Source: Pseudomonas sp. CHM02
GTDB taxonomy: Bacteria; Pseudomonadota; Gammaproteobacteria; Pseudomonadales; Pseudomonadaceae
Length of the DNA stretch: 64,000 nucleotides
Direction of reading: 5' to 3'
Assembly: GCF_000612585.1 (NCBI RefSeq)
Contig: NZ_JFCA01000010.1
Span: forward strand, 1 to 64,000
The notes beneath the pieces are model-generated. The model did not search any database, was not told the DNA's origin, and saw only the letters and a program-made list of their open reading frames with translations. The first letter of the stretch is position 1, and each line of letters begins with the position of its first letter. The translations under genes and the position numbers were made by a program. This document shows, one piece after another, positions 25,189 through 35,828 of this stretch.

Positions 25189-28100
25189 TGGCCAGCCTCT
25201 TTAGGAGTTTCAGTAGTGTCGGTCTTTTTGCGTTCGCCCAGGGAAGACACGGTTGCAAAGAACAGTGGTACCCAGAAGATCGCGAGGACAGTGGCCGTGA
25301 TCATACCGCCAATTACGCCGGTACCGATCGCATGCTGGCTGCCTGAGCCGGCGCCGGAGGAGATCGCCAGCGGCAATACGCCGAGGATGAACGCCATGGA
25401 GGTCATGATGATCGGGCGCAGACGCATCCGGGACGCCTCGATGGCCGCCTCGACGATGCCCTTGCCTTGTTCGTGAAGCTCTTTGGCGAACTCCACGATC
25501 AGGATGGCGTTTTTCGCCGCCAGACCCACCGTCACCAACAGGCCCACCTGGAAGAACACGTCGTTGGACAGACCGCGCATGCTGGTGGCGATCAACGCAC
25601 CCACCACGCCCAGCGGCACGACCAGCACCACCGCAATCGGGATCGACCAGCTTTCGTACAGTGCCGCGAGGCACAGGAACACCACCAGCAGCGACAAGGC
25701 GTACAACGCAGGTGCCTGGGAGCCGGACAGACGTTCTTCGTACGACAGGCCCGTCCAGGCATAGCCCACGCCCGCCGGCAATTGCTTGGCGATACGTTCG
25801 ACTTCAGCCATGGCGTCACCGGTACTGTAGCCCGGTGCCGGGGTACCGAGGATTTCCATCGCCGCTACACCGTTGTAGCGCGAGAGTTTCGGCGAACCGA
25901 AGATCCACTTGCCCGAGGAAATGGCCGACATCGGCACCATCTTCCCGGAGTCGCTGCGCACGTACCATTTGTCCAGGTCTTCCGGGGACATCCGGCCAGC
26001 GGCCTCGCCTTGTACGTACACCTTCTTCACTCGACCACGGTCGATGAAGTCGTTGACGTAGCTGCCACCCAGGGCAATCGACAGGGTCTGGTTGATGCTT
26101 GCCAAGCTGATGCCTTGGGCGCTGGCCTTCTCGTCGTCGACGGTGAGCTCGTACTGCGGCTCATCGTTCACGCCGTTGGGACGCACGCCTGCCAGGATCT
26201 TGCTTTGCGCCGCTGCACCGAGGAACTGGTTACGCGCTTCCATCAGTTTTTCGTGGCCGACACCGCCCTGGTCTTGCAGGAACACGTCAAAGCCGGTGGC
26301 GTTACCCAATTCCAGAACCGAAGGCGGCACGATGGCAAATACCATGGCGTCCTTGAAGGCCCCGAAGAAGTAACCCTGGGCACGCTTGGCCACTTCGAAT
26401 ACCGACATGGACGCATCGCGCTCGTCCCACGGCTTGAGCATCACGAATGCCAGGCCCGAGCTCTGGCCACGGCCAGCGAAGTTGAAGCCGTTTACGGTAA
26501 ACACCGACTTCACAGCCTTGCCTTCGCCCGGCTCGCCTTCCTTGTCGTGCAGCAGGAAGGCGCGCATGTCGTCGATGACTTTCTGCGTACGTTCAGCCGA
26601 AGAACCGACCGGCGTCTGGACCTGGGCAAAGATCACGCCCTGGTCTTCTTCCGGCAGGAAAGCGCTCGGAATACGGGTGAACAGCCAGATCATGCCGGCG
26701 AAGATGATCAGGTACACGAAGAACGCTGGAAACTTGTGCTTGATCATGTTGCCCACGCCGCGCTCGTAGCTCACTACGCTGCGGTCGAAGGTGCGGTTGA
26801 ACCAGCCGAAGAAACCACGCTTGGGTTGGCCGTGCTTCTCCGGATCGATCGGCTTGAGCATGGTGGCGCACAAGGCCGGGGTGAAGATCAGGGCAACCAG
26901 TACCGACAACGCCATGGCCGACACGATGGTGATGGAGAACTGTTTGTAGATCACACCGGTGGAGCCGCCGAAGAACGCCATCGGCAGCAGTACCGCCGAC
27001 AGTACCAGGGCAATACCCACCAGGGCGCCCTGGATCTGGCCCATGGACTTGACCGTCGCTTCTTTCGGCGACAGGTGTTCCTCGGCCATCACCCGCTCGA
27101 CGTTTTCCACCACCACGATGGCATCGTCCACCAGCAAGCCGATGGCCAGGATCATGCCGAACATGGTCAGGGTGTTGATGGTGAAACCGAACGCCGCCAG
27201 GATCCCGAAGGTACCCAGCAATACCACCGGCACCGTCATGGTGGTGATGATGGTGGCGCGGAAGTTCTGCAGGAACAGGAACATCACCAGGAACACCAGC
27301 ACGATCGCTTCGACCAGGGTGTGTACGACACCGGAGATCGATTCGGTCACGACTGGCGTGGTGTCATACGGCACCACTGCCTTCATGCCAGGCGGGAAGA
27401 ACGGCTCCAGGGACGCCACGGTGGCGCGGATGGCCTTGGCGGTGTCCAGGGCGTTGGCGCCCGACGCCAGCTTGATCGCCATACCGGACGCCGGCTTGCC
27501 GTTGAACTGTGCACTGATACTGTAGTTCTGGCCGCCCAGTTCGATACGCGCGATGTCACGCAGGCGAACCTGCGAGCCGTCGGCGTTCACCTTCATCAGG
27601 ATCTTGCCGAACTCTTCGGCGGTCTGCAGGCGGGTCTTGCCGATGATCGTCGCGTTCAGCTGGGTGCCGGGCAGGGCAGGCAAACCGCCCAATTGACCGG
27701 TGGCCACCTGCACGTTCTGGGCCGAGATGGCGGTGCTGACATCCACCGGAGTCAACTGGTAGTTGTTCAGCTTGGCCGGGTCGAGCCAGATACGCATGGC
27801 GTACTGCGAACCGAACACCTGGAAGTCACCGACGCCCGCGGTACGCGAGATCGGATCCTGGATGTTGGACACGATGTAGTTGGACAGGTCGTCCTTGGTC
27901 ATGCTGCCGTCTTCCGACACCAGACCGATCACCATCAGGAAGTTCTTCACCGACTTGGTCACGCGGATACCCTGCTGCTGCACTTCTTGCGGCAGCAGTG
28001 GGGTCGCCAGGTTCAGCTTGTTCTGCACTTGGACCTGGGCGATGTCCGGGTTGGTACCCTGGTTGAACGTCGCGGTGATGGTCATGCTGCCGTCGGAGTT

Positions 28101-28346
28101 ACTGTCCGAGGCGACGTAACGCAGGTTGTCGATACCGTTGAGCTGTTGCTCGATCACCTGCACCACGGTGTCCTGCACGGTTTGTGCGGACGCACCTGGG
28201 TAGGTCACCTGGATGTCGATGGCGGTTGGCGCGATGGCCGGGTATTGGTTGATGGGCAACTTCAGGATCGACAGTGCCCCGACCAGCATGATCACCAGGG
28301 CAATTACCCAGGCGAAAATGGGACGGTCGATAAAAAATTTCGACAT
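25185..28346 (-). CDS. emhB: RND multidrug efflux transporter (MexB/TtgB/EmhB type)
   Basis: 1053-residue inner-membrane HAE-1 pump. [21 protein letters not shown] forms TM1. The proton-relay Asp pair lies in [17 protein letters not shown] (TM4). Two large periplasmic porter loops and 12 predicted helices give the usual length. Three bases separate it from emhA and it overlaps emhC, so the operon is A-B-C. A 1248-codon plus-strand frame across emhB and emhA is a non-coding shadow. Confidence 0.96.
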   Translation of the reverse strand: MSKFFIDRPIFAWVIALVIMLVGALSILKLPINQYPAIAPTAIDIQVTYPGASAQTVQDTVVQVIEQQLNGIDNLRYVASDSNSDGSMTITATFNQGTNPDIAQVQVQNKLNLATPLLPQEVQQQGIRVTKSVKNFLMVIGLVSEDGSMTKDDLSNYIVSNIQDPISRTAGVGDFQVFGSQYAMRIWLDPAKLNNYQLTPVDVSTAISAQNVQVATGQLGGLPALPGTQLNATIIGKTRLQTAEEFGKILMKVNADGSQVRLRDIARIELGGQNYSISAQFNGKPASGMAIKLASGANALDTAKAIRATVASLEPFFPPGMKAVVPYDTTPVVTESISGVVHTLVEAIVLVFLVMFLFLQNFRATIITTMTVPVVLLGTFGILAAFGFTINTLTMFGMILAIGLLVDDAIVVVENVERVMAEEHLSPKEATVKSMGQIQGALVGIALVLSAVLLPMAFFGGSTGVIYKQFSITIVSAMALSVLVALIFTPALCATMLKPIDPEKHGQPKRGFFGWFNRTFDRSVVSYERGVGNMIKHKFPAFFVYLIIFAGMIWLFTRIPSAFLPEEDQGVIFAQVQTPVGSSAERTQKVIDDMRAFLLHDKEGEPGEGKAVKSVFTVNGFNFAGRGQSSGLAFVMLKPWDERDASMSVFEVAKRAQGYFFGAFKDAMVFAIVPPSVLELGNATGFDVFLQDQGGVGHEKLMEARNQFLGAAAQSKILAGVRPNGVNDEPQYELTVDDEKASAQGISLASINQTLSIALGGSYVNDFIDRGRVKKVYVQGEAAGRMSPEDLDKWYVRSDSGKMVPMSAISSGKWIFGSPKLSRYNGVAAMEILGTPAPGYSTGDAMAEVERIAKQLPAGVGYAWTGLSYEERLSGSQAPALYALSLLVVFLCLAALYESWSIPIAVVLVVPLGVVGALIATSMRGLSNDVFFQVGLLVTVGLAAKNAILIVEFAKELHEQGKGIVEAAIEASRMRLRPIIMTSMAFILGVLPLAISSGAGSGSQHAIGTGVIGGMITATVLAIFWVPLFFATVSSLGERKKTDTTETPKEAGQ

Positions 28347-28349
28347 GGG

Positions 28350-29498
28350 TTACTCCCCCTGGCCAGCAGCGGCAGCAGGAGCTGGAGCAGAACCGGCAGG
28401 CTTGGCGTTGTCGGCGTCCTTGACCTTGACTTCGATGCCCGGCTTGATGAATTGCAGGCCTTCGGTGATCACGCGGTCACCGGCGTTCAGGCCTTTTTCC
28501 ACCAGCCAGTAGGCGCCGGAAGTACGGTTGGCCACCAGTTGACGCTGCTCGACCTTGTTGTCCTTGTTCACCACCATGGCGGTCGGGATACCTTTGATAT
28601 CGCGGGTCACGCCTTGTTGGGGAGCCAGGATGGCCTTGCTGTTCACGCCGGCTTGCAACTGGGCGTGCACGAACATGCCTGGCAGCAGGGTGTGGTCAGG
28701 GTTGGGGAACACGGCGCGCAAGGTCACGGAGCCGGTGGTCTGGTCAACCGACACTTCGGAGAACTCCAGCTTGCCGTCCTGGCCGTAGTCGCTGCCATCT
28801 TCCAGGGTCAGCTTGACCCTGGCGGCATTGGCGCCGGCTTTTTCCAGCTGGCCGCTTTCCAGGTCGCGGCGCAGTTTCAGCATTTCAGCCGAGGACTGCG
28901 TGACGTCGACATAGATCGGGTCCAGTTGCTGGATCACGGCCATGGAGTCGGCCTGGCCGTTGCTGACCAGCGCGCCTTCGGTCACCGAAGATCGGCCGAT
29001 ACGCCCGGAGATCGGCGCATACACCTTGGTGTAACGCACGTTGATCTGGGCCGTTTGAACGTTTGCTTCCGCGGTCATGCGATTGGCGACAGCCGTGTCG
29101 TATTCCTGGCGGCTGACGGCCTGCTCATCGACCAACTGCTTGTAACGGTCGGTGATGGACTTGGTCTGGGTCAGGCTGGCCTGTGCGCTTTTCAGGGTGG
29201 CTTCATACACTGACGGGTCGATCTGGTAGAGCTGTTGCCCTTCCTTCACGTCCGCGCCTTCCTTGAACAGGCGTTTGAGGATGATGCCGTTGACCTGTGG
29301 GCGAACTTCCGCGATGCGGTAGGCGGTGGTGCGGCCTGGCAGCTCGGACGTCAGGGTATAGGCTTGCGGTTGAATGGTGACCACGCCGACCTGAGGGGTT
29401 TGAGCGGGCGGAGCCGCTTCTTCCTTTTTACATCCGCTGAGCAGCGATGCCAGGGCGACGGCAGTGACCAGAGCGGTAACAGCTGGCTTAAGTTGCAT
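28350..29498 (-). CDS. emhA: RND efflux periplasmic adaptor (MexA/TtgA/EmhA type)
   Basis: 382-residue membrane-fusion lipoprotein (lipobox SLLSGC, Cys23). It has a beta-barrel/lipoyl region (SELPGRTTAYRIAEVRPQVNGII..GADVKEGQQLYQIDP) and an alpha-hairpin (about 100-165). A low-complexity Ala/Pro tail ends the protein. ATG 29498 with GAGGAT before it is used instead of a longer frame to 29558. It is the first gene of the operon, transcribed away from the repressor. Confidence 0.95.
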   Translation of the reverse strand: MQLKPAVTALVTAVALASLLSGCKKEEAAPPAQTPQVGVVTIQPQAYTLTSELPGRTTAYRIAEVRPQVNGIILKRLFKEGADVKEGQQLYQIDPSVYEATLKSAQASLTQTKSITDRYKQLVDEQAVSRQEYDTAVANRMTAEANVQTAQINVRYTKVYAPISGRIGRSSVTEGALVSNGQADSMAVIQQLDPIYVDVTQSSAEMLKLRRDLESGQLEKAGANAARVKLTLEDGSDYGQDGKLEFSEVSVDQTTGSVTLRAVFPNPDHTLLPGMFVHAQLQAGVNSKAILAPQQGVTRDIKGIPTAMVVNKDNKVEQRQLVANRTSGAYWLVEKGLNAGDRVITEGLQFIKPGIEVKVKDADNAKPAGSAPAPAAAAGQGE

Positions 29499-29574
29499 GA
29501 AGATCCTCGGGTCAGGCGCGCAGGGTGCGCACAAGAAGGGTGGAAGGGTAAAAAACAAGCGGTGAGTAGATAAG

Positions 29575-29617
29575 TAGCTTGCTACGCAATATACTTACGT
29601 TCATGGTTGTTTGTAAA
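29575..29617. promoter_or_regulatory. TtgR/EmhR-type operator in the efflux divergent region
   Basis: On the minus strand this block contains ACAAACAACCATGAACGTAA followed by GTATATTGCGTAGCAAGCTA. From memory this closely resembles the TtgR operator of P. putida, which overlaps both divergent promoters. Its position between emhA and the repressor gene agrees. Confidence 0.7.
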
Positions 29618-29784
29618 CTCTTGACAGGCTTCGCGGAATGTTGACAAAGCAACGCCCAAAGCCTCGATTTTAGTACGTTCGGCGCCCATGACGGTGTCGT
29701 CCCACAATTATTCAGATGATCGTCAACGGCTATTAATTCTGCGTTAACGATACTCCCCAGTACCCTGATTGAGGTTGTATTGCC

Positions 29785-30417
29785 ATGGTTCGTCGCACCA
29801 AAGAGGAAGCTCAGGAAACGCGCAGCCAGATTCTCGACGCCGCCGAGCAAGCCTTTTACGAGCGCGGTGTTGCGCGGACCACGCTGGCGGATATCGCCGC
29901 ACTCGCCGGTGTGACGCGGGGTGCCATCTACTGGCATTTCAGCAACAAATCCGATTTGCTGCAGGCGCTGCTCGATACCCTGCACGAGCCTCTGGACGAA
30001 TTGGCCAGGGCCAGTGAAAGCGAGGATGAACTCGACCCGCTGGGCTGTATGCGCAAGCTGTTGATTCATTTGCTCCATCAAGTGGCCCTGGACCCGAAAA
30101 CCCGACGCATCAATGAGATCTTGTTCCATAAGTGTGAATTCACCGATGAAATGTGCGACATGCGTCGCCAGCGTCAGACCCACAGCCTGGAGTGCAACCT
30201 GCGCATCGGCCTGACATTGCGTAACGCGGTCCATCGCGGGCAACTTCCGGAAAACCTGGATACCACCCGTGGCGCGGTGTGCATCCACGCCTACATCAAC
30301 GGTCTGATCGGCCAGTGGCTGCTGGTTCCCGACAGCTTCCAACTGCATCAGGAAGCCGAGCGCTGGGTGGATGCCGGGCTGGACATGCTGCGCTGGAGCC
30401 CCAGCCTGCGCAATTAA
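29785..30417 (+). CDS. emhR: TetR-family repressor of the efflux pump (TtgR/EmhR)
   Basis: 210-residue TetR repressor. The N-terminal HTH is [22 protein letters not shown] (about 31-52), and the C-terminal domain (about 80-205) binds hydrophobic drugs. [21 protein letters not shown] is typical of the TtgR/AcrR group. It is divergent from emhABC with the operator in between, so drug binding should derepress both. Confidence 0.94.
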   Translation: MVRRTKEEAQETRSQILDAAEQAFYERGVARTTLADIAALAGVTRGAIYWHFSNKSDLLQALLDTLHEPLDELARASESEDELDPLGCMRKLLIHLLHQVALDPKTRRINEILFHKCEFTDEMCDMRRQRQTHSLECNLRIGLTLRNAVHRGQLPENLDTTRGAVCIHAYINGLIGQWLLVPDSFQLHQEAERWVDAGLDMLRWSPSLRN

Positions 30418-30600
30418 GACAAAATGCGTAATTGCATCAGGTTGTGTCAACAGTAAAGCCCAAGGACCGTCAATCGTCCTTTTGCCTGATTGGTGGGGTG
30501 ACTTTATATACGGGCTGGCGGGCGGTTGATAGGTAGCCGCCTAAGTATTTTGTAGCGATTTTGTTGCAGGGCTGTGAAGGAGTGTTTCCCAGCGCCCATG

Positions 30601-30634
30601 AAAAAGCCCCGGTTCCTGCGAACTGGGGCTTTTT
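30601..30634. terminator. Bidirectional terminator between emhR and the ene-reductase gene
   Basis: AAAAAGCCCC (30601-30610) pairs with GGGGCTTTTT (30625-30634), and an inner GTTC/GAAC extends the stem. The T/A runs on both sides suit both strands. Confidence 0.9.
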
Positions 30635-30651
30635 CGTTTCAGCACGTTACA

Positions 30652-31707
30652 TTACAACGCCAGCGTCGGGTAATCGATGTAACCCACTGGGCCTTTGCTA
30701 TAAAAAGTATCTGGGCGGGCTTCATTCAACGGCGCGTCAGCTTTCAAGCGTGCCGGCAGGTCCGGGTTGGCAATGAACGGCACACCCCAGGCCACGGCAT
30801 CCGCTTTGCCTTCGGCCAGCCAGGCGTTGGCGCTGTCCTTGGTGAAGCGTTCGTTGGCGATGTAGGTGCCACCGAAAGCCTTTTTCAGTTGTGGGCCGAG
30901 GCTGTCGGCGCCTTCTTTTTCACGCGAGCAGATAAAGGCGATGCCACGTTTGCCCAGTTCGCTGGCAACGTAGGTGAAGGTTTCCGCCAGGTTGTCGTCG
31001 CCCATGTCATGGGAGTCGGCGCGTGGTGCCAGGTGCACGCCTACACGGCCGGCGCCCCAGACTTCGATGGCCGCGTCGGTCACTTCCAGCAGCAGGCGCG
31101 CACGGTTTTCCAGGGAGCCGCCGTACTGGTCGGTGCGCTGGTTGGTGCTGCTCTGCAGGAACTGGTCGAGCAGGTAGCCGTTGGCACCGTGGATTTCCAC
31201 GCCGTCGAAACCGGCAGCCTTGGCGTTCTCGGCACCGGTGCGGTAGGTGTCGATGATGTCGGCGATTTCAGCGGTTTCCAAGGCGCGTGGGGTCGGGTAG
31301 TCGGCCAGTGGGCGAACCAGGCTGACGTGGCCTTTGGGCTGGATCGCGCTCGGTGCCACCGGGGTTTCGCCATCCAGGTACGACTCGTGGGAGATACGGC
31401 CCACGTGCCACAGTTGCAGGAAGATCTTGCCGCCGGCGCCATGCACCGCTTTGGTGACGTTGGCCCAGCCGCGCACCTGGTCGTTGGACCAGATGCCCGG
31501 GGTGTCCGGGTAGCCCACGCCCAGTGGCGTCACCGAGGTGGCTTCGCTGAGGATCAGCCCGGCGGAAGCGCGTTGCACGTAATACTCGGCCATCAGCGCG
31601 TTGGGTACGCGACCGGCGTCGGCACGGCAGCGGGTCAGCGGCGCCATGATGATGCGGTTCGACAGTTCCAGGTCGCCCAGTTTGATCGGATCGAAAATAG
31701 TCGTCAT
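30652..31707 (-). CDS. Old yellow enzyme family ene-reductase (NemA/XenB-like)
   Basis: 351-residue FMN-dependent NAD(P)H oxidoreductase that reduces activated C=C bonds, N-ethylmaleimide or nitro-compounds. MAPLTRCRA at the start, GVEIHGANGYLLDQFLQSSTNQRTDQYGGS with the substrate-binding His/Asn, and GRVGVHLAPRADSHDM are family hallmarks. ATG 31707 is used; the longer frame runs into the MFS gene. It lies 29 bp downstream of the MFS gene as the last gene of an arsR-MFS-OYE operon. Confidence 0.92.
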   Translation of the reverse strand: MTTIFDPIKLGDLELSNRIIMAPLTRCRADAGRVPNALMAEYYVQRASAGLILSEATSVTPLGVGYPDTPGIWSNDQVRGWANVTKAVHGAGGKIFLQLWHVGRISHESYLDGETPVAPSAIQPKGHVSLVRPLADYPTPRALETAEIADIIDTYRTGAENAKAAGFDGVEIHGANGYLLDQFLQSSTNQRTDQYGGSLENRARLLLEVTDAAIEVWGAGRVGVHLAPRADSHDMGDDNLAETFTYVASELGKRGIAFICSREKEGADSLGPQLKKAFGGTYIANERFTKDSANAWLAEGKADAVAWGVPFIANPDLPARLKADAPLNEARPDTFYSKGPVGYIDYPTLAL

Positions 31708-31736
31708 GGGGAAAGCACCTTTGTCTTTGAAGTGGA

Positions 31737-32903
31737 TCAGTTGGTCGCAGGGGCCAGGTCGGCATCGCCGCTCTGACGGAAAGTAATCAGGGTCACCACC
31801 AGCGCGAGAATCGCCAGGGCCGCCGCGGCCAACGGCACGCTGGTCAGGCCGAAACCGTGGGCAATCACGCTGCCGCCTACCCAGGCACCTAGGGCGTTGC
31901 CGATATTGAAGGCACCGATGTTCAGGGTGGACACCAGGTTCGGTGCGGCCTTGCCGAAGGTCACCACGTTGATCTGCAGCGCAGGGACCGCGGCGAACGA
32001 GGCGGTGGCCCACAGGAACAGGGTGATTTCAGTCGGGATCACGGCGATGCTGGTCCAGGTCAGTGCCGTGGAGACCACCGCCATGCTGATGAACACGCCG
32101 ACCAGGGTGGCCGCCAGGCGCTTGTCTGCCAGTTTGCCGCCGATGATGTTGCCCACGGTGAGGCCCAGGCCGATCAGCAGCAGGGTCCAGGTCACGCCTT
32201 TGGGCGACACACCGGTGACATCACCCAGCAGTGGCGCGACGTAGGTGAAGAGGGTGAACATGGACGCGGCAAACAGCGCGGTCATGGTCAGCGACAACCA
32301 GATGCCGGCACCCTTGAGGGCCGCCAGTTCGGCGCGCATGTCGAGTTTCTCTTCATCACGCTTGGCGGGCAGGAAGCGGATCAGGCCGATCAACGCCACC
32401 ACACCGATCACCGTCACCGCCCAGAAGGTCGAGCGCCAGCCGGCTTCCTGGCCGAGTGCGGTGCCCAGCGGTACGCCGAGCACGTTGGCCAGGGTCAGGC
32501 CGGTGAACATCAGGGCCACGGCCGAAGCACGCTTGTTGGCCGGCACCAGGTTGGCGGCGACCACCGAACCAATACCAAAGAACGCACCGTGGCACAGCGC
32601 GGTGACGACACGGGCAAACATCAGCACGTTGTAGTCACTGGCCAGGGCACAGAGCAGGTTGCCGATAATGAAGATACCCATCAACGCTACCAGGGCCGCC
32701 TTGCGTGGCAGCTTGGCGGTGGCCAGTGCCATGAAGGGAGCGCCAATGGCCACGCCCAGGGCGTAGCCGGTGACCAGCCAGCCGGCGCCGGGAATCGACA
32801 CACCCAGGTCCGCCGCCACATCGGGCAGCAGGCCCATGATGACGAACTCGGTCGTGCCGATGGCGAAGGCGCTGAGGGCCAGTATGAGTAGCGAGAGGGG
32901 CAT
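31737..32903 (-). CDS. MFS exporter, DHA1 (AraJ/YdhP-like)
   Basis: 388-residue inner-membrane MFS protein. The LALSAFAIGTTEFVIMGLLPDVAADLGVS start is characteristic of the AraJ/arabinose-efflux-like DHA1 group, and 12 helices are predicted. It sits between the ArsR regulator (13 bp upstream) and the ene-reductase gene. Export of a small electrophile or drug is plausible from context. Confidence 0.88.
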   Translation of the reverse strand: MPLSLLILALSAFAIGTTEFVIMGLLPDVAADLGVSIPGAGWLVTGYALGVAIGAPFMALATAKLPRKAALVALMGIFIIGNLLCALASDYNVLMFARVVTALCHGAFFGIGSVVAANLVPANKRASAVALMFTGLTLANVLGVPLGTALGQEAGWRSTFWAVTVIGVVALIGLIRFLPAKRDEEKLDMRAELAALKGAGIWLSLTMTALFAASMFTLFTYVAPLLGDVTGVSPKGVTWTLLLIGLGLTVGNIIGGKLADKRLAATLVGVFISMAVVSTALTWTSIAVIPTEITLFLWATASFAAVPALQINVVTFGKAAPNLVSTLNIGAFNIGNALGAWVGGSVIAHGFGLTSVPLAAAALAILALVVTLITFRQSGDADLAPATN

Positions 32904-32916
32904 TATCGTTTCCTTG

Positions 32917-33243
32917 TTACAGCGCGGCGTTGTTGTCAGCGCTGAGTTCAGTGGTGAGCGCGGCGAGGAACGCCTGGATGGTTTCCTCGTTGCGTTTGAA
33001 AAAGTGCCATTGGCCGGCCTTCTGGCTGCTGATCAATCCCGCCCGTTGCAACGTCGCCAGGTGAGCCGACACCGTCGACTGGGACAAGCCGCAGCGCTGG
33101 TCGATCTGCCCGGCGCAAATGCCGTATTCGTGGTTGTGCAGTTGCTCGGGGAACTGCACTTTCGGGTCTTTCAGCCAGGTGAGGATGTCTCGTCGTACTG
33201 GGTGCGCCAGGGCTTTTATTATTTCGTCGAGGTCGATGGACAT
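32917..33243 (-). CDS. ArsR-family transcriptional regulator
   Basis: 108-residue winged HTH protein: ALAHPVRRDILTWLKDP, then ICAGQIDQRCGLSQSTVSAHLATLQRAGLI as the DNA-binding part. It lacks a classic CVC arsenic site, but has Cys43 and Cys51 just before and inside the recognition region, compatible with thiol or electrophile sensing (inference). It is the first gene of the operon with the exporter and ene-reductase. Repeated TATATCG half-sites lie upstream. Confidence 0.88.
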   Translation of the reverse strand: MSIDLDEIIKALAHPVRRDILTWLKDPKVQFPEQLHNHEYGICAGQIDQRCGLSQSTVSAHLATLQRAGLISSQKAGQWHFFKRNEETIQAFLAALTTELSADNNAAL

Positions 33244-33267
33244 GGCAGGTGCTCGGTTGCGTACAGC

Positions 33268-33358
33268 GTTATATCGCGATGAGGCGAACTTTAAATCGGT
33301 CTATCCCGATATACCAATATGATTTTGGTCTGAGCCTAGGCTCAATCGGTATATCGGG
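33268..33358 (-). promoter_or_regulatory. Candidate operator of the ArsR operon
   Basis: GTTATATCGCG (33268-33278), CCCGATATACC (33305-33315) and GGTATATCGGG (33348-33358) share an 11-bp unit. The last two are perfect inverted copies. They fill the region between arsR and the divergent acpH gene. Confidence 0.6.
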
Positions 33359-33397
33359 TTATAACGATACGTTGAGGGCAGTGATAGACTGCGCGCC

Positions 33398-33982
33398 ATG
33401 AATTATCTCGCACATCTGCACCTGGGCGGCCAACTTCCTGCGCAACTGCTGGGCAGCCTGTATGGCGACTTCGTCAAAGGCCGCCTGCAGGGCCAGTTCA
33501 GCCCGCAAATCGAAGTGGCGATCCAGTTGCACCGCTCGATTGACCGTTTTACCGACAGCCATCCGTTGGTCGATGCGGCGTTGTCGCGCTTTAGCCTGAC
33601 TCGCCGGCGGTATGCCGGGATCGTCCTGGATGTGTTTTTCGACCACTGCCTGGCGCGTGACTGGGCGCTGTATGCCGATCAGCCCTTGGAGCGCTTCACC
33701 TCGCAGGTGTACCGCGTGCTCGCGGCCGAGCCGCAATTGCCCGGGCGACTGGCGCAGATTGCACCTTATATGGCGGCGGATGATTGGCTGGGTTCGTACC
33801 GCGAGTTTGCGGTGATGGAGCAGGTGTTGCGGGGGATTTCGCGGCGACTGACACAGCCGGAGGCGTTGGTGTTTGCGATGCAGGAGTTGCGTCAACTTTA
33901 TGAGCCGCTAAGCGAAGACTTCCGGCTGTTCTATCCAGAACTGCAAAAATTTGCACAAGCTCAACTGACTACTGAGGTCTGA
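33398..33982 (+). CDS. acpH: Acyl carrier protein phosphodiesterase
   Basis: 194-residue AcpH-family phosphodiesterase that removes the 4'-phosphopantetheine arm from ACP. MNYLAHLHLGG, LGSLYGDFVKGRL, HRSIDRFTDSHP and VLDVFFDHCLA carry the metal-binding His/Asp residues of the family, and the length is normal. It is divergent from the arsR operon, with a REP repeat after the stop. Confidence 0.9.
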   Translation: MNYLAHLHLGGQLPAQLLGSLYGDFVKGRLQGQFSPQIEVAIQLHRSIDRFTDSHPLVDAALSRFSLTRRRYAGIVLDVFFDHCLARDWALYADQPLERFTSQVYRVLAAEPQLPGRLAQIAPYMAADDWLGSYREFAVMEQVLRGISRRLTQPEALVFAMQELRQLYEPLSEDFRLFYPELQKFAQAQLTTEV

Positions 33983-33983
33983 G

Positions 33984-34072
33984 TGTGGGAGCTGGCTTGC
34001 CTGCGATTGCAGTCTGCCAGTTGATACAGGTATTGCTGACCCACCGCTATCGCAGGCAAGCCAGCTCCCACA
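33984..34072. repeat. Paired REP-type inverted repeat
   Basis: TGTGGGAGCTGGCTTGCCTG and CAGGCAAGCCAGCTCCCACA are perfect inverted arms, lying between converging acpH and olsA. Confidence 0.9.
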
Positions 34073-34094
34073 TTTTGATCGGTGTTCACTTAAT

Positions 34095-34886
34095 TCAAGC
34101 GGCGAATGCCGGCCGAGCATCAACTTCTTCTGCTTCCGGCAACGGCCCAAACAACGCCTTCTGCACCGCCTGCTGCGCCTGATACGCCAGCGCCGCGCGT
34201 TCCTGCCCGGCGCAGGCAATCGGCTTGAGTACGTGGATTTCCACATCACCCTGATCATTGGCAAACAACCGCATCAGGTGCGAGAGCAAATCATCGTCGC
34301 CAATGAACGGCGCCAGCGGGTCCACTTGCCCATCGCGCAGATAACGGATCGCCACCGGTTGCAGCGACACCTGCGCATCGATCGCACTGGCCAGCAAGCG
34401 CCCGTGGAAAGTACGCAGGCTGCGCCCGTCGGTGGTGGTGCCTTCCGGGAACATCAGCAGCGGGTGCTGTTGCTCCAGATGACGGGTCATCTGTTTGCGG
34501 ATCAACTGGCTGTCGCCCGAGCCCCGGCGGATGAACAGGCTGCCGGCCTTGGCCGCCAACCAGCCCGCCACCGGCCAGGTGCGCACTTCGGCCTTGGACA
34601 GGAACGACAGCGGCGTGACCATGCCCAGCAGTGGAATGTCGGTCCACGACACGTGATTGCTCACCCACAGCATTGGCGTTTGCGGCAGCTCACCGTGCAC
34701 CGTCACGCGAAAGGGCAGGGCGTTGGTCAGTCGCGCCATAAAGAACCGCGACCAACGCTGGCGCCGCACCATCGAGTTGGCGATGCCCAGGCGCTCGAAC
34801 ACACCAAACACACTGGCCATGCTCAAGCCCAGCGCCACCACCAGCAACACGCGGGCAATGCGCCCGTACACGCGCAGGCGGCTCAT
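34095..34886 (-). CDS. olsA: Lyso-ornithine lipid O-acyltransferase (PlsC-type)
   Basis: 263-residue membrane acyltransferase. One N-terminal membrane helix precedes the PlsC HX4D box (NHVSWTD, about 78-84) and the LMFPEGTTTDG acceptor motif. In ornithine lipid synthesis OlsA adds the second acyl chain to lyso-ornithine lipid. The one-base overlap with olsB (TGATG) supports this role over general phosphatidate synthesis. Confidence 0.88.
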   Translation of the reverse strand: MSRLRVYGRIARVLLVVALGLSMASVFGVFERLGIANSMVRRQRWSRFFMARLTNALPFRVTVHGELPQTPMLWVSNHVSWTDIPLLGMVTPLSFLSKAEVRTWPVAGWLAAKAGSLFIRRGSGDSQLIRKQMTRHLEQQHPLLMFPEGTTTDGRSLRTFHGRLLASAIDAQVSLQPVAIRYLRDGQVDPLAPFIGDDDLLSHLMRLFANDQGDVEIHVLKPIACAGQERAALAYQAQQAVQKALFGPLPEAEEVDARPAFAA

Positions 34887-35641
34887 CACATTGCCGCCTT
34901 GAAGTGGCGGGCGTAACGCGGGCACAACTCGTCGCGCTTGAGCAGGATGAACACGTCGGCCACCTGGAAGTCTTCATCCCAGCAGGGCTCGCCGCAGATC
35001 TTCGCACCCAGGCGCATGTAGGCCTTGAGCAGCGGCGGCATCTCGGCAATCACGTTGGACGGCAGGTCCAGCGCCGGCAATGGTTTTTTCGGTTCGGCAC
35101 GCAGGTGTTCGTTGCACAGGTAGCGTTCGCGCAGGCGCTGCATGATCGCGTGGGCCTGGATGCCGCCATCGTGCATCGGGATGCTCGCGCAGCCCATCAG
35201 GTAGCTGTAGCCGCCCTGGTTGAGCACTTCGGCCAACTCGCCCCACAACACGGCGATGGTGCCGCCGTTGCGGTAGGCCGGGTCGACGCAGGTGCGGCCG
35301 ATTTCCAGGATCGGGCCCTGCAGATGCAGCAAGCCATGCAGGCTGAATTCTTCTTCACTGTAGAACCGCCCCAGGGTGCTGGCAGCCTGGTGGTCGAGCA
35401 AGCGGGTGGTGGCGACGAGTCGACCGCTGTTCAAGTCCCGCACGCCGATGTGGCTGCAGTGAACATCATAGTCATCCATGTCCAGGCCCAGCTCAGCGCC
35501 TTTCAGCTTGGCGTTGAACTCGCCGCTGAACACGTTGAACCGCAGGGCCTGGGCTTCCTGCAACGCCTGCGCGCCAACCAGGCGTTCGGCTTGCAGGCGG
35601 CGTTCATTGCCGGTGTCGCTGATGCGGGCGATCTGAGTCAT
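34886..35641 (-). CDS. olsB: L-ornithine N-alpha-acyltransferase
   Basis: 251-residue GNAT-fold N-acyltransferase (hemolysin-like family) that uses 3-hydroxyacyl-ACP to make lyso-ornithine lipid. [27 protein letters not shown] and [25 protein letters not shown] are typical of OlsB. ATG 35641 with GGAGA upstream is used. It is translationally coupled to olsA. In pseudomonads olsBA is often induced by phosphate limitation, but I see no clear Pho box. Confidence 0.9.
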   Translation of the reverse strand: MTQIARISDTGNERRLQAERLVGAQALQEAQALRFNVFSGEFNAKLKGAELGLDMDDYDVHCSHIGVRDLNSGRLVATTRLLDHQAASTLGRFYSEEEFSLHGLLHLQGPILEIGRTCVDPAYRNGGTIAVLWGELAEVLNQGGYSYLMGCASIPMHDGGIQAHAIMQRLRERYLCNEHLRAEPKKPLPALDLPSNVIAEMPPLLKAYMRLGAKICGEPCWDEDFQVADVFILLKRDELCPRYARHFKAAM

Positions 35642-35828
35642 GGCGAGTCTCCGAGTGCCGGCCACGATTTCGGCCGGTCGACTTTGTTGTCCAAAGTCAG
35701 GCTATGTAGCCTCGGTGTCATCTCCATGAAGTTATGGTGACGCTTGGATGACAGCCTTTCCCGTAGCAAATCTGTCATCACCCTCGGCTAGGCTCGCGGG
35801 CTTGAATGCCCCCCTCGAGTTTGCGTCC

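Noticed and set aside
25467..29213. 1248-codon plus-strand open frame
   Set aside because: Antisense of emhB and emhA; low-information His/Gln/Val-rich translation typical of frame shadows in GC-rich pseudomonad genes.
34095..34886. General 1-acylglycerol-3-phosphate acyltransferase PlsC
   Set aside because: The fold is the same, but one-base coupling to olsB makes lyso-ornithine lipid acylation the better call.
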